Shown here piece after piece: positions 15,509-24,931 of a stretch of 42,944 nucleotides of DNA. Source of the DNA: Candidatus Bathyarchaeota archaeon (GTDB lineage Archaea; Thermoproteota; Bathyarchaeia; TCS64); contig WJJC01000078.1 in assembly GCA_014729945.1 (NCBI GenBank), positions 1 to 42,944 on the forward strand, read 5' to 3'. The notes beneath the pieces were generated by a model. The model made no database searches. It had not been told where the DNA came from and saw nothing but the letters and a program-made list of their open reading frames with translations. The position numbers were made by a program, and so were the translations under genes. How positions within the stretch are numbered: position 1 is the first letter of the stretch; each line of letters starts with the position of its first letter.

Positions 15509-15549
15509 TAGTGTAATACTGTGTGTTTATACTATAAATAAGATAAGAG

Positions 15550-16344
15550 TTATAAAATAGAGAAAAAGTTTCTCAATCGCTTCTCCATAGGCGCCCCCAT
15601 AGCATATGTATTATGCTTCACACCCTCAAATAACTCCAAGTTTACAGAACCACCCGCCTCACGTAAAGCCTTGGCCAAGGGTATTGCATTGGTCTCCGCG
15701 GGTATATTATCATCCCGGGAGCCATGGTATATGGCTGTAAAAGGTAGCTTGGTTCCTTTCTCTAGGGTTTTTAGCTTAGTCATGGGATCATGGTCCATTA
15801 TCAGGTTGATGGCTTTCTTATCATCGGTGTCCTCGGGTATATCATGCGCCTTCAAACAGGGTGCTTTGAACTTTTTCTCCCTGATAACAGCGGATAAGTT
15901 CGCTACGGCCTGCATTACCGCCACAGCCCTCACCCTTCCAGCGAAAGGACCCAACACCGAGTTCCAGACAAGAGCACCCCCTAAGCCTCCACCCATTAAA
16001 CCCAGTCGCCCAGTATCCAGACCCATCAAATCATCAAGAAAAACCAGAAGATCAGCATTGGCCTCAACAGCACAACTATTACCCCAGTGATCACCACAGG
16101 CATGAGAGCCAGCGATCACTGCACCTGATTCACTCATAACCGCTCGTAAATAATCAGCTTTTAACTCCGTATCAAGCCAATCCGCCTCGTTTTCCCTCAC
16201 ATACCCGCCTGCTCCATGATGATGTATCACAACAGGGGCAGGGGTAGAGGGTTTGAACTCCTCCGGGGTCCACAGGTAACACCACTGGTCCCCGGCTTTG
16301 AAGAAGTATTTCTGCTCTCCTTGTTCCAGTTTCAAGCTTATCAA
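15550..16344 (-). CDS. Alpha/beta-hydrolase (dienelactone hydrolase-like) lacking the nucleophile
   Basis: This 264-residue protein has an alpha/beta-hydrolase fold. The oxyanion region is HHHGAGG (41-47). The nucleophile elbow reads LMGGGLGG at residues 116-123, where G-x-S-x-G would be expected; position 120 is Gly, so the usual Ser or Cys is absent. The acid (SRDDNIP, near 210) and the base His (GVKHNTY, near 245) appear kept. It may be inactive, use another residue, or bind a ligand without hydrolysis. The start is TTG. It lies downstream of nothing obvious and divergent from the Old Yellow Enzyme gene. Confidence 0.75.
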   Translation of the reverse strand: MISLKLEQGEQKYFFKAGDQWCYLWTPEEFKPSTPAPVVIHHHGAGGYVRENEADWLDTELKADYLRAVMSESGAVIAGSHACGDHWGNSCAVEANADLLVFLDDLMGLDTGRLGLMGGGLGGALVWNSVLGPFAGRVRAVAVMQAVANLSAVIREKKFKAPCLKAHDIPEDTDDKKAINLIMDHDPMTKLKTLEKGTKLPFTAIYHGSRDDNIPAETNAIPLAKALREAGGSVNLELFEGVKHNTYAMGAPMEKRLRNFFSIL

Positions 16345-16408
16345 GTAAACTTTGTTCCCTATAGTTAAAATACTTACAATTATTAATCCTCGTATAACTC
16401 ATCTGAGT

Positions 16409-17470
16409 ATGAGTACATTATTCGAACCCTACCAGATCAGGGACCTACTTGTACGCAACCGATTCATGAGAAGCGCCACAACAAGTGCCTACGCTGACGA
16501 AGATGGAATAATCAACAACACCATCATCAAGCACTATGAGCGCATGAGCAAAGGAGAAACGGGGCTCATCGTGAAAGGCCACCTGTATGTACTGGACAAA
16601 GGTAAAGCCCACCCAGGCATGGCTGGGATAAGCCATGATAAGCATATACCAATGCTCAAGAAGCTAACAGAAACAGTCCACAAACATGGTGGTCACATAG
16701 TGGCTCAGCTAAACCACGCCGGCGTCGTCCATCAACCAGACAGAGCAGGCCCCAGCAAGTACAATGAGGCAGACTGGACAGCCAGAAAGATGACAGAAGA
16801 CGAGATACAATCCATAATCAGGGGATTCGGGGACGCCGCTGAAAGAGCATTACAAGCTGAATTCGATGGAGTCCAAATTCACGGAGCGCATGGATACTTG
16901 ATCAGCCAGTTTCTGAGCAGGAGAGTTAATAAACGCGAAGACAAGTGGGGAGGAAGTCTGGAGAAAAGAATGAGACTACTCCACGAGGTCTATAATGAGG
17001 TAAGGGGGCGACTTGGAAACAACCCGGTTCTCATCAAGATGAACAGTGACGACTTCAGCCCAGAGGGCTTCACGGTAGAGGACGCAGTAAAGGTAGCCAA
17101 AACACTATCCGAAAAGGGAATCGATCTCATAGAGGTAAGCGGCGGGGGAAGGGGTAGCAAAGAGGAGCTTAGAGAAAGAGCTAAGCACTCTGATTACCCT
17201 GAGCTGGATTTCGCTGGCCACGGATTTAAGATAAGGGAAGCCATCAAGCCCACGCCCATGGCGCTGGTGAGTGGATTCAAGACACTTGAGACCATGAAGA
17301 AAGCAGTAGCGGACGGTCTAACAGACATGGTGAGCATGAGCAGACCATTCATCCGGGAGCCGGCCCTGGTAAAGAGCCTGAAAAAGGGTCAGAAGGAAAC
17401 GACATGCATCCGTTGCGATGCCTGTAGAGCTAACTTCGGTAAAGCCATGATGCAATGCCTACTGGAATAG
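16409..17470 (+). CDS. Old Yellow Enzyme-family NADH:flavin oxidoreductase
   Basis: This FMN-dependent TIM-barrel reductase of 353 residues probably reduces an activated C=C bond. The FMN-binding pattern is seen in RNRFMRSATTS, the barrel sequence EFDGVQIHGAHGYLISQFLS with its His pair, and the C-terminal GLTDMVSMSRPFIREP. The end holds CIRCDAC, a partial remnant of the iron-sulphur loop of 2,4-dienoyl-CoA reductases, but the second flavin domain is absent. I chose the ATG at 16409 because a TATA element (16378-16387) lies about 27 bases before it; an upstream TTG adds non-homologous residues. The 3' end overlaps the convergent permease gene by 12 bases. Confidence 0.92.
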   Translation: MSTLFEPYQIRDLLVRNRFMRSATTSAYADEDGIINNTIIKHYERMSKGETGLIVKGHLYVLDKGKAHPGMAGISHDKHIPMLKKLTETVHKHGGHIVAQLNHAGVVHQPDRAGPSKYNEADWTARKMTEDEIQSIIRGFGDAAERALQAEFDGVQIHGAHGYLISQFLSRRVNKREDKWGGSLEKRMRLLHEVYNEVRGRLGNNPVLIKMNSDDFSPEGFTVEDAVKVAKTLSEKGIDLIEVSGGGRGSKEELRERAKHSDYPELDFAGHGFKIREAIKPTPMALVSGFKTLETMKKAVADGLTDMVSMSRPFIREPALVKSLKKGQKETTCIRCDACRANFGKAMMQCLLE

Positions 17471-18712
17471 TGCCTTCAATCTTTTCATCAGATCATCGTA
17501 GGCGCTTCTTATTTTCTCAACACTAAGCCCCTGCGACCCCAGTAAACCGTGGGGGAAAAGAGACAAAGTGGTAGCAAGGAAAAGCATGGGAAGGAGACCC
17601 TGCCATCGCTCTATTGCTAACCCGAAGAAGATATAGAAAAACTTCTTCAACATATCCTGGGCCAGTGCAACGAATAAGCCACCGATAATCGCACCGTAGA
17701 CACTATATACACCACCCAGTATAGCGCCGGACATTACATTAATTATCAAACCCTCGGGCCCTGAGATACCTACACCACGATATATCGTCATAATACTACC
17801 GACCAGAGCCGATAATGCTCCGCTGATAAACCAGCTAACGCAGTGAGCCCGCCCCGTGTTAATACCAATGGTAGCCGCCAGATCCTCGTTCTCTGCGACG
17901 GCTCGTAAGCTCAAGCCAGTCTTATCACGAGTTAGGAAGTGTCTGAGCCAAAGCACAAGCAGAATACAGGTTGCTGTACTAGTGATGGCGATCCCAGGTA
18001 TACCACGATAACTGAAGTCAAAGCTACTTAGATTATAACCCCTAGCTGCGGATCCACCTGTATAACGAGCCCAATAATTGAAGATATAAGCTAGTTGGGG
18101 TAAGACCATAGCTATCACGATAAAAGTGAATGTGAGAGTTACCTCTTTGGCGCCACCCTGTCGTTTAATGGGATTAACCACACCCAGGTACAAAAATAAA
18201 CCTATTAACCCACCCACTAAGGTGGCGAAAGGCCATGTACTATAAGGGTTAAAATTAGCGAACCGGGTGAGATAAAAAGACACCATAGCACCTATGACGG
18301 CGTAGCTTGTATGGGCAAAGTTTGGGAACCCCTCCATCATGAAGGTAAAGGTGAACCCAACGGTCATCATAATCATCAAGACAACATTGATCAACGTATT
18401 AATGTCAAAGGGTAACTCGATATCATCTACCTCGCTTGATAGACTTTTACCCGGATAGGGAATTACAAGACCCCCTATTACCTGGTTGAACAAGCTAAAG
18501 AGACTGGGTTTATTTGAGTCAACACCTTTTCCTACCAAAAGGGAATACCCCCTGCCAACGTGGGTGCTGTTCCAGTAACCAATGCATCCCTCTGTAGTGG
18601 GCTTCTCTGCTTTCACAACAGAGACACTGATAACATTCAAGCCAGTAACCATTAAAGTAGCTATTAGAATAATAACAAATGTTATTCGACTGAGTTTATA
18701 CCTCATTTTCAT
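17459..18712 (-). CDS. LivH-type branched-chain amino-acid ABC permease, orphan
   Basis: This 417-residue membrane protein belongs to the LivH/BPD-2 permease family, with about eight membrane helices from residue 105 on. The signature is RAVAENEDLAATIGINTGRAHCVSW, the EAA-like cytoplasmic loop, followed by GAILGGVYSVYGAIIGG. The N-terminus has its own membrane helix or signal (ITFVIILIATLMVTGLNVI) and a non-typical loop of about 70 residues before the core. No solute-binding protein, LivM partner or ATPase is encoded next to it. It must therefore work with proteins encoded elsewhere, or it has a different role. Confidence 0.88.
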   Translation of the reverse strand: MKMRYKLSRITFVIILIATLMVTGLNVISVSVVKAEKPTTEGCIGYWNSTHVGRGYSLLVGKGVDSNKPSLFSLFNQVIGGLVIPYPGKSLSSEVDDIELPFDINTLINVVLMIMMTVGFTFTFMMEGFPNFAHTSYAVIGAMVSFYLTRFANFNPYSTWPFATLVGGLIGLFLYLGVVNPIKRQGGAKEVTLTFTFIVIAMVLPQLAYIFNYWARYTGGSAARGYNLSSFDFSYRGIPGIAITSTATCILLVLWLRHFLTRDKTGLSLRAVAENEDLAATIGINTGRAHCVSWFISGALSALVGSIMTIYRGVGISGPEGLIINVMSGAILGGVYSVYGAIIGGLFVALAQDMLKKFFYIFFGLAIERWQGLLPMLFLATTLSLFPHGLLGSQGLSVEKIRSAYDDLMKRLKALFQ

Positions 18713-19110
18713 AACTCCTAGATATACTGCAATATTGATCCTGAGTTTCTTCTTTCCACAACCGCATACAGTCTACAGAAGTCATAGAGAACCACCAGTC
18801 CACGTGCAAAGTCTATGAACCGAAGCCAGCTACAGTTTGTTTTAGTCTCAGGCCGAGCCATAAACCATAACCTGATACGGATTATTTGAGTGTTACAGCC
18901 TCATAGCGCTACAAATCAATTGTAATTTAACACTACATCTAGACCAGTAAAAAGACGAAAAAATACAATGTTTTAATGTACACGTCTCTAGCTCACATAA
19001 CAAAAAAGTAAAGCACCCCAACAAAACATATTAACCATCAATAAACAAAGCACCAGCCTAGAAACATTTTTACCCTCACCGCCATGTGCTGGGATATCCA
19101 GGGATAAACA
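18713..19110. other. Intergenic stretch without a recognised gene
   Basis: This 398-base stretch is A/T-rich (especially 18880-19080) and separates the divergent permease and MFS genes. I see no open frame of protein-like quality, no tRNA and no strong hairpin. It probably holds both promoters. A seven-codon reading frame, MCWDIQG, ends six bases before the MFS start and could be a chance upstream ORF. Confidence 0.5.
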
Positions 19111-20346
19111 ATGGCGAACACAGTAAAGATAATCAAGGAGATTTTCAGCAGCAGAAACATTCTCGTCATAACCCTGACCCAGAGTCTATTCATGCTCACC
19201 GCCACCCTCTGGTGGCCATACTGGAGCAGATACATCGTAGCCCTAGGAGCCACCAAGTATCAGCTTGGAATTGTATTCATGCTGGAGCAGAGCAGCCAAC
19301 TAATCCTCCAGTTACCCGGGGGGATACTGGCGGATAAACTGGGGAGAAAGAGGGTTATCGTTCTTAGCAGCGTATTCAGAGCTCTGAGTCCGGTAATATA
19401 CCTCGCGTTCAGGATATGGTACATGGTTGTACCCGGTATGGTACTAACACAGGTTAGTAGTATGATGATGCCAGCAGTAAACGCCATGATAGCTGAATCC
19501 ATGCCCCAGAAGAATAGAGCAGCAAGCTACGGGGTGTATAGGATGATGACGTGGGCCCCCATGATTTTCACAGCCCTCATAGGAGGAATGATAGTAGACC
19601 GATTAGGCTTCGTACCCGGGGTAAGGTTCTGTATCGCATTAACATTGATAGTAGCCTGGCTGAACGTATTCCTACGCTGGAGATACCTAGAGGACACCTA
19701 CATTGTTGACACATCATCCACCAGTTCGAGATTTGACTTAACTGGCTCCATCGAGGTACTGAAAAGCGTACCCAGAACAGTCTGGACCCTGATAATAGTA
19801 GCTGCCCTAAGCAGCCTCGCAGTGAGAACAGCACAAGGCTTCATGTTTATCTACGTAGAGGAAAACCTCGCCATGACAGCCACCCAGTGGGGAGCAATAA
19901 CCACTGCAGCCAGCATAGTAAGCACAATACTAACAGTGCCCAGCGGATTACTCAGCGATAGAATAGGAAGAAAACCGGTGATAATAGTAAGTCGAGTACT
20001 CCAACCCTTAATGATGCTGGGGTTCCCCCTGAGCACAGGATTCTGGGGTATACTCCTATCAAGAATAATAGGATCAATAGGTGAAGGCTTCGGTGGCACA
20101 GTCATGGGTATAATGGGTGGACCAGCATGGCAGGCCCTAGTAGCAGACATAATCCCATCAGACCGAAGAGGAAGAATAATGGGGCTAATGGGAACATTAA
20201 TCGGATTACTCAGCCTACCAGGCACATGGCTAGGCGGATACCTTTACGACTATGTGAACCCCATGACCCCCTTCTACACGAGCTTCACCTTGGGAGTAGC
20301 AGCCACCGCCATATTCATTATATTCGTCAAAGAACCCTCTACCTGA
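19111..20346 (+). CDS. Major facilitator superfamily transporter
   Basis: This 411-residue protein has twelve predicted membrane helices. The MFS motif A is present in both halves: GGILADKLGRKRVIV after helix 2 and PSGLLSDRIGRKPVII after helix 8. The sequence resembles drug or metabolite efflux permeases, but the substrate cannot be inferred. The ATG follows a GGGAT at about five bases. The alanyl-tRNA editing gene lies 41 bases downstream on the same strand. Confidence 0.92.
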   Translation: MANTVKIIKEIFSSRNILVITLTQSLFMLTATLWWPYWSRYIVALGATKYQLGIVFMLEQSSQLILQLPGGILADKLGRKRVIVLSSVFRALSPVIYLAFRIWYMVVPGMVLTQVSSMMMPAVNAMIAESMPQKNRAASYGVYRMMTWAPMIFTALIGGMIVDRLGFVPGVRFCIALTLIVAWLNVFLRWRYLEDTYIVDTSSTSSRFDLTGSIEVLKSVPRTVWTLIIVAALSSLAVRTAQGFMFIYVEENLAMTATQWGAITTAASIVSTILTVPSGLLSDRIGRKPVIIVSRVLQPLMMLGFPLSTGFWGILLSRIIGSIGEGFGGTVMGIMGGPAWQALVADIIPSDRRGRIMGLMGTLIGLLSLPGTWLGGYLYDYVNPMTPFYTSFTLGVAATAIFIIFVKEPST

Positions 20347-20387
20347 AAGATTCATAAGAAACCCCACACGGTTTTCAATGAACAATC

Positions 20388-21095
20388 ATGGTAGACAGCA
20401 AACTCCTTTACACAAATGATAGCTACATCAAAGAATTCGACGCAGAAATAACCATGACCGGCCCCAGATTCGCAGTACTCAGCCAGACAGCCTTCTACCC
20501 CGAAGGAGGCGGACAACCCAGCGACACAGGCAAACTAATGGTAGACGGCGAAGAAGTAAAGGTTATTAAAGTGAAGAAGAGAGGCGACAAAGTCTTCCAC
20601 TATCTAGACAAAGATGTATCAATGGGCGCCAAGGTTCACGGAGTCATAGACTGGGAGCCACGTTATGAGTATATGAGACTACACAGCGGCGAACACCTAT
20701 TAACCGGGCTATTCGAGTCACATAGAAGCGGACCCAAAGTATTCAGCAGCTTCACCCAGCTAGACTTCCAGCCAAGCCCAATAACACAAGAAACAGTGAA
20801 ACAGGTCTGGAAGATATTCGACACAATAATAGAAGAAGACGTGCCCATCGAGATATATTACACCAACAGGGACGAACTGGATGTAGAGGGAGACAAACGA
20901 AAACAAGGCTTCCTAGAGAAAATCCCCCACACCGTCAAAGATATTAGAATGGTGAAGATTGGCGACCACTCAGAGACCTTCTGCATGGGAACCCATGTAA
21001 AAAGCACAGGAGAGATCGGTAAACTCAAAGAGCTAAGACTGGAGCCAAAGAAAAGGAAGCGAAAAATAGTTTACTTCAAACTTAAAAACATATAG
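20388..21095 (+). CDS. alaX: Alanyl-tRNA editing protein AlaX
   Basis: This 235-residue stand-alone trans-editing protein hydrolyses mischarged Ser- or Gly-tRNA(Ala). The zinc ligands are seen as H99-SGE-H103 and C199-MGT-H203, the HxxxH and CxxxH pair of the AlaRS editing domain. The N-terminal LSQTAFYPEGGGQPSDTG segment is the conserved substrate-binding region. The length matches the AlaX-M/L class with the additional beta-barrel domain. The HSGEH variant (usual HTAQH) is within family variation. It follows the MFS gene by 41 bases. Confidence 0.93.
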   Translation: MVDSKLLYTNDSYIKEFDAEITMTGPRFAVLSQTAFYPEGGGQPSDTGKLMVDGEEVKVIKVKKRGDKVFHYLDKDVSMGAKVHGVIDWEPRYEYMRLHSGEHLLTGLFESHRSGPKVFSSFTQLDFQPSPITQETVKQVWKIFDTIIEEDVPIEIYYTNRDELDVEGDKRKQGFLEKIPHTVKDIRMVKIGDHSETFCMGTHVKSTGEIGKLKELRLEPKKRKRKIVYFKLKNI

Positions 21096-21202
21096 AACCC
21101 CACATTTACGTTTATTAACCTGAATTAGACTGAATTTTGGTATAATTCTGAATATTGTTTATAACCAGTGAATAATCAATGAATATAGGTGAATCACACT
21201 AA

Positions 21203-21751
21203 ATGATATGGACACTAATTGGAGCATTAATCATAATCGGTGGAGCCCTAGTCGCATTATACATCAGCTACTATAACAGGATCAGGACCCTCGAAAACAG
21301 AATAGAGGAAGCCTGGGCCCAGATAGACGTACAGCTACAGAAAAGATACGACCTAGTACCTAACCTCGTCAACACAGTCAAAGGCTACGCGACTCATGAG
21401 AGAGAAATCTTCGAAAAGATCGCGGAAGCCCGAGCAGGAATGATCGAGGGAAGCAGGCAGTCAAGGGTAGAGGCCGACGCTGCGCTATCACAGGCCCTAG
21501 GTAGACTATTCGCGGTAGCAGAGGCGTACCCAGACCTGAAGGCTAGTCAAAACTTTACGCTACTACAGGAGCAGCTAGAAGGAATCGAAAATAAGATAGC
21601 ATACGCACGTCAGTACTACAATGAATCCGTGCTGGACTTTAACAACCTGATAACCACCATACCCGGCGTATGGTTCGCAGGCGACAGAGACAAGCACGAG
21701 TTCCTAGAAGTACCCGACGAAGCTAGAGAAGTACCCAAGGTAGAGTTCTAG
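21203..21751 (+). CDS. lemA: LemA family protein
   Basis: This 182-residue protein is anchored by one N-terminal helix (LIGALIIIGGALVALYISYY). The conserved LemA core follows: NRIEEAWAQIDVQLQKRYDLVPNLV, YATHEREIFEKIAEAR and the C-terminal YNNSV-like region YNESVLDFNNLI and IPGVWFAG. It is a helical bundle with no known enzyme activity. It lies one base before the HtpX protease gene, a pairing seen in many genomes, which suggests a shared role in membrane quality control. Confidence 0.95.
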   Translation: MIWTLIGALIIIGGALVALYISYYNRIRTLENRIEEAWAQIDVQLQKRYDLVPNLVNTVKGYATHEREIFEKIAEARAGMIEGSRQSRVEADAALSQALGRLFAVAEAYPDLKASQNFTLLQEQLEGIENKIAYARQYYNESVLDFNNLITTIPGVWFAGDRDKHEFLEVPDEAREVPKVEF

Positions 21752-21752
21752 T

Positions 21753-22652
21753 ATGGAGAGACGAAGCTTCCACGATGAGCAGGCCCGCAACAAGCGGGAT
21801 AGCATAATCCTAGCCATCATGGTAAGCATTGTTCTTTTCACGTTGATAGTATCGATTAGTTACATCTGGGATCCTTCAAGTGTATACATCATGGTTCCCG
21901 TGGGGGTCATTATCACCCTCATCTATAGCTGGAGCAGCTACCAGTACGGCGATAGGGTCGTATTGAGTTCTACTAACGCCAAACCCGCCGAAGGCCCCCG
22001 ATACGTATTCCTCAACAACACAATTGAGTCACTGGCCATCGGCGCAGGAATACCCAAACCAGACGTATACGTGATGCCCAGCAACGAACTGAACGCCTAC
22101 GCCACAGGTAAAGACCCTGAGCACGCAAGCATCGCCGTAACCCAGGGACTCATAGACACACTGGACAGGGACGAACTGGAAGGCGTTATCGCCCACGAGA
22201 TGAGTCACATCAAAAACAGGGATGTGCAGTTCATGACTCTAGTGGCAGTCCTAGTTGGATTAGCCGGTATACTTAGCCACATGATTCTCAGAAGCTACTG
22301 GTGGGGAGGACGAAGGAGAAGAGACCGGGACAGCGGCAACATCGGCCTAGTACTAGTTCTTGTCGGCTTCGTATTAGCCATCTTCGCGCCCATAGCCACC
22401 AGAATAGTGCAGTTAGCGGTAAGCAGGAGAAGAGAATACCTCGCAGACGCGTCAGCCGCTGAGTTAACACGGTACCCTGATGGCTTGGCCGATGCCCTTG
22501 AAGAGATATCAAAACGCAATACGAGTAAGATGAAGGTAAGCGAGTCAGTTAGCCACCTATTCATCAGTGACCCCAATAAATCGGCTTTAGACTCACTGTA
22601 CAGCACCCATCCACCCATCGAGGACCGCATCAAAAGGCTACGTGAGATGTAA
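21753..22652 (+). CDS. htpX: HtpX-like M48 membrane metalloprotease
   Basis: This 299-residue zinc protease acts on misfolded membrane proteins. Two N-terminal membrane helices (about residues 16-38 and 44-61) precede the catalytic motif HEMSH, with His148, Glu149 and His152. Two more hydrophobic segments follow (about 157-176 and 199-220). The third zinc ligand is in the SRRREYLADASAAEL region. Late elements TYPPxxxR-like STHPPIEDRIKRL are present. It starts one base after lemA and is surely co-transcribed. Confidence 0.95.
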   Translation: MERRSFHDEQARNKRDSIILAIMVSIVLFTLIVSISYIWDPSSVYIMVPVGVIITLIYSWSSYQYGDRVVLSSTNAKPAEGPRYVFLNNTIESLAIGAGIPKPDVYVMPSNELNAYATGKDPEHASIAVTQGLIDTLDRDELEGVIAHEMSHIKNRDVQFMTLVAVLVGLAGILSHMILRSYWWGGRRRRDRDSGNIGLVLVLVGFVLAIFAPIATRIVQLAVSRRREYLADASAAELTRYPDGLADALEEISKRNTSKMKVSESVSHLFISDPNKSALDSLYSTHPPIEDRIKRLREM

Positions 22653-22790
22653 TCACAACTCTTTTATTGAAACAAGTAGACCAAGTTCCTCACAAATTTT
22701 TCTCACATATTATCCTCTGTTACAAGACGGTAATCTAGGTATTCGATAGTTTTTTCCATCTATAAACCTTGAGACATACAGTGAGTTCTA

Positions 22791-24440
22791 TTGGTTAAAG
22801 CAGTTAATGGATTAGTAAACATACTAGAAAAAGAGGGGATAAGACACGTCATTACCTTCCCCACAAGCCACATAAACAACGCCATCGGGGAAGAAGGAGC
22901 ACCAGAGCTCTTCATGGTCAGAGATGAACGCTACGCGGTCTCAGTAGCAGACGCTATAAGCCGTCTAAGCAACGGGAAACAATTAGGAGTATGCACAGTG
23001 ATGGGGGGACTAAACGCCGCGGGCACACAGATGGCCTACGGAGCGTTAGCGGAAGCCTACGAGGACTCCGTGTCACTACTATGTCTGACAGACGGGGTAC
23101 CCAGAGACGCCCTAGGGCGTGAGAGATACAATATTCTGGAAGGTTTCAAAAGCGTAACCAAGTGGAGTGGATACATCAACAAGGCTGAACGTGTACCCGA
23201 GTACATGCGAAGGGCTTTCACAGAGCTGAGAACAGGACGACCCAGCCCAGTCTTACTGGAGATCCCTAGGGGTCTAGGAGAGTATAGTGTAGACGATTAT
23301 CCGTATTCCTGTGTGAAGGGTTGGAGAAGCATGGGAGATAAGGGTGATGTGGAGAAGGCGGTTAAAGCATTGAGGAAAGCGGAACACCCTCTTCTATGGG
23401 TGGGCCAAGGAGTATTCAGCGCGGATGCTGTCAAGGAGCTACATAGATTCACTGAACTGGCTCAATTACCTGTATTAACTACGTTGAAGGCTAAAAGTGT
23501 CTTCCCCGAGGACCATGAATTAAGCCTCGGTGTGAGAGGAGAACCTGCGACAAGATTCATGCGTAAAGCCGATCTAATACTCACAGTAGGAGTAGGTTAT
23601 ACGCCAAGTGGCTTCATGCATGTAATACCAGACGCCTTGAATAAGAAGATCATACAGGTAACAAACGACCCCAAAGATCTTAACAGGGAATACGCCGTGG
23701 ATCACGCGATCCTAGGAGATGCTAAACTAGTTCTAAGACAGCTGATCAGCGAGTACGAGGAACAGGGAACACCAAAAAATGGAGAAATACTCATCAAAGA
23801 GATAATGGACGCTAAACGGGTTAAAAAAGACAAATACGGTCCATTAATGTCTTCAGATGATACTCCCGTCAACCCGTACAGGGTCTACGCTGAGCTAATG
23901 AACGTCCTAGATATGGAGAACAGCTTCGTCACCCATGAATCAGGCAACACCCGTGATCAGTTAAGCACCGTCTATGAGTCACGTATCCCTCACGGGTTTC
24001 TTGGCTGGGGAAACGTGACAACCCTAGGATATGGCCTAGCAGGGGTCCTTGGAGCCAAACTGCTTTACCCTGATAGACAGGTTGTCGGCGTTACCGGTGA
24101 CGCTGGAGTAGGTTACCAGATGGGTAACTGGGAGAATCTGGTACGGTATGAGATGGGTATAACTCTAATACACATCAACAACGATGGCTTCGGGGGCTAC
24201 GGACCCGGGTTCTGGGGCGAAGGCCACAGCCCATACACCTACAAGCTAACCCCCAGCGAGACCCAGAGTACAGCCAAAGTAGCGAACGCACTAGGCATCA
24301 AGGCTGAGAGAATAGAAGAACCAGACGAGGTAGCATCAGCCATCAAGAGAGCCCTGAAAGCTAACGAGACAGCTAAACCGTATCTTCTAGAAATAATCTG
24401 CAGTAAGTATCCGGTCTACGGAGACTGGGTTAGAGGCTAA
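22791..24440 (+). CDS. Thiamine-diphosphate-dependent enzyme (acetolactate synthase-like superfamily)
   Basis: This 549-residue three-domain enzyme is of the pyruvate oxidase/decarboxylase/acetolactate synthase fold. The PYR domain has the catalytic Glu46 (VRDERYAVSVADA), the middle domain begins near residue 185, and the PP domain holds the ThDP/Mg motif GDAGVGYQMGNWE to INN near residue 435-465. The sequence lacks enough specific features to choose among acetolactate synthase, 2-oxoacid decarboxylase and related activities. The start is TTG, about 28 bases after a CTATAAACC element. It converges on the phosphodiesterase gene with a four-base overlap. Confidence 0.85.
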   Translation: MVKAVNGLVNILEKEGIRHVITFPTSHINNAIGEEGAPELFMVRDERYAVSVADAISRLSNGKQLGVCTVMGGLNAAGTQMAYGALAEAYEDSVSLLCLTDGVPRDALGRERYNILEGFKSVTKWSGYINKAERVPEYMRRAFTELRTGRPSPVLLEIPRGLGEYSVDDYPYSCVKGWRSMGDKGDVEKAVKALRKAEHPLLWVGQGVFSADAVKELHRFTELAQLPVLTTLKAKSVFPEDHELSLGVRGEPATRFMRKADLILTVGVGYTPSGFMHVIPDALNKKIIQVTNDPKDLNREYAVDHAILGDAKLVLRQLISEYEEQGTPKNGEILIKEIMDAKRVKKDKYGPLMSSDDTPVNPYRVYAELMNVLDMENSFVTHESGNTRDQLSTVYESRIPHGFLGWGNVTTLGYGLAGVLGAKLLYPDRQVVGVTGDAGVGYQMGNWENLVRYEMGITLIHINNDGFGGYGPGFWGEGHSPYTYKLTPSETQSTAKVANALGIKAERIEEPDEVASAIKRALKANETAKPYLLEIICSKYPVYGDWVRG

Positions 24441-24931
24441 TCCAGTTCGCTTATCCAAGCGAATCTTTTACCTGTTTCAAGGAATGCTACGCTGTGGGTC
24501 CCCGAGACGTATCCGCAGACCTCACCAGGATTAATCACCAGAACATTGTTTTCCCTGCTGATGGATGATCTATGGGTGTGTCCCCTGATTATTACATCAT
24601 AATCTCCACTATAGGCTCTATCCACATCTTTTTTTCTATGCCCATGCATCAAAGCAAGGGATAACCCATCAGTCTCAACCTCAGCAAAGTAGCCACGTAT
24701 TTCACATCCCACCTCAGAGTAGGCTTCCTCCAATTTACCGGTCTCGGCACAGTTATTACCATATACACCGATCATTTTTATACCCAGTTTACTGTACGGT
24801 TTCGCAGTGAAGGGCGCAATATAGTCCCCTGCGTGGAGAACCAGTCCAACATGTTCCTCTTTGAGGCGTTGGATCGCTTTCCGGATATAGTCCATGTTAT
24901 CATGGGTATCTGATATTATTCCGATATTCAT
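24437..24931 (-). CDS. YfcE/MJ0936-type metallophosphoesterase
   Basis: This 164-residue calcineurin-like phosphoesterase probably uses two metals. The motifs are SDTHDN (Asp8, His10), AGDY (Asp36), GNN (Asn59), MHGH and GHTH, all present, as in archaeal MJ0936 phosphodiesterases. The final Lys/Arg and Asp residues and NPGEV are typical. The start overlaps the kinase stop by four bases, so it is the last member of the kinase and isomerase cluster. It may act on a sugar phosphate or nucleotide intermediate, but that is an inference. Confidence 0.93.
   Translation of the reverse strand: MNIGIISDTHDNMDYIRKAIQRLKEEHVGLVLHAGDYIAPFTAKPYSKLGIKMIGVYGNNCAETGKLEEAYSEVGCEIRGYFAEVETDGLSLALMHGHRKKDVDRAYSGDYDVIIRGHTHRSSISRENNVLVINPGEVCGYVSGTHSVAFLETGKRFAWISELD

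Noticed and set aside
16352..16408. Upstream extension of the Old Yellow Enzyme protein
   Set aside because: Residues before Met at 16409 are unlike the family and the TATA element at 16378-16387 fits the later start.
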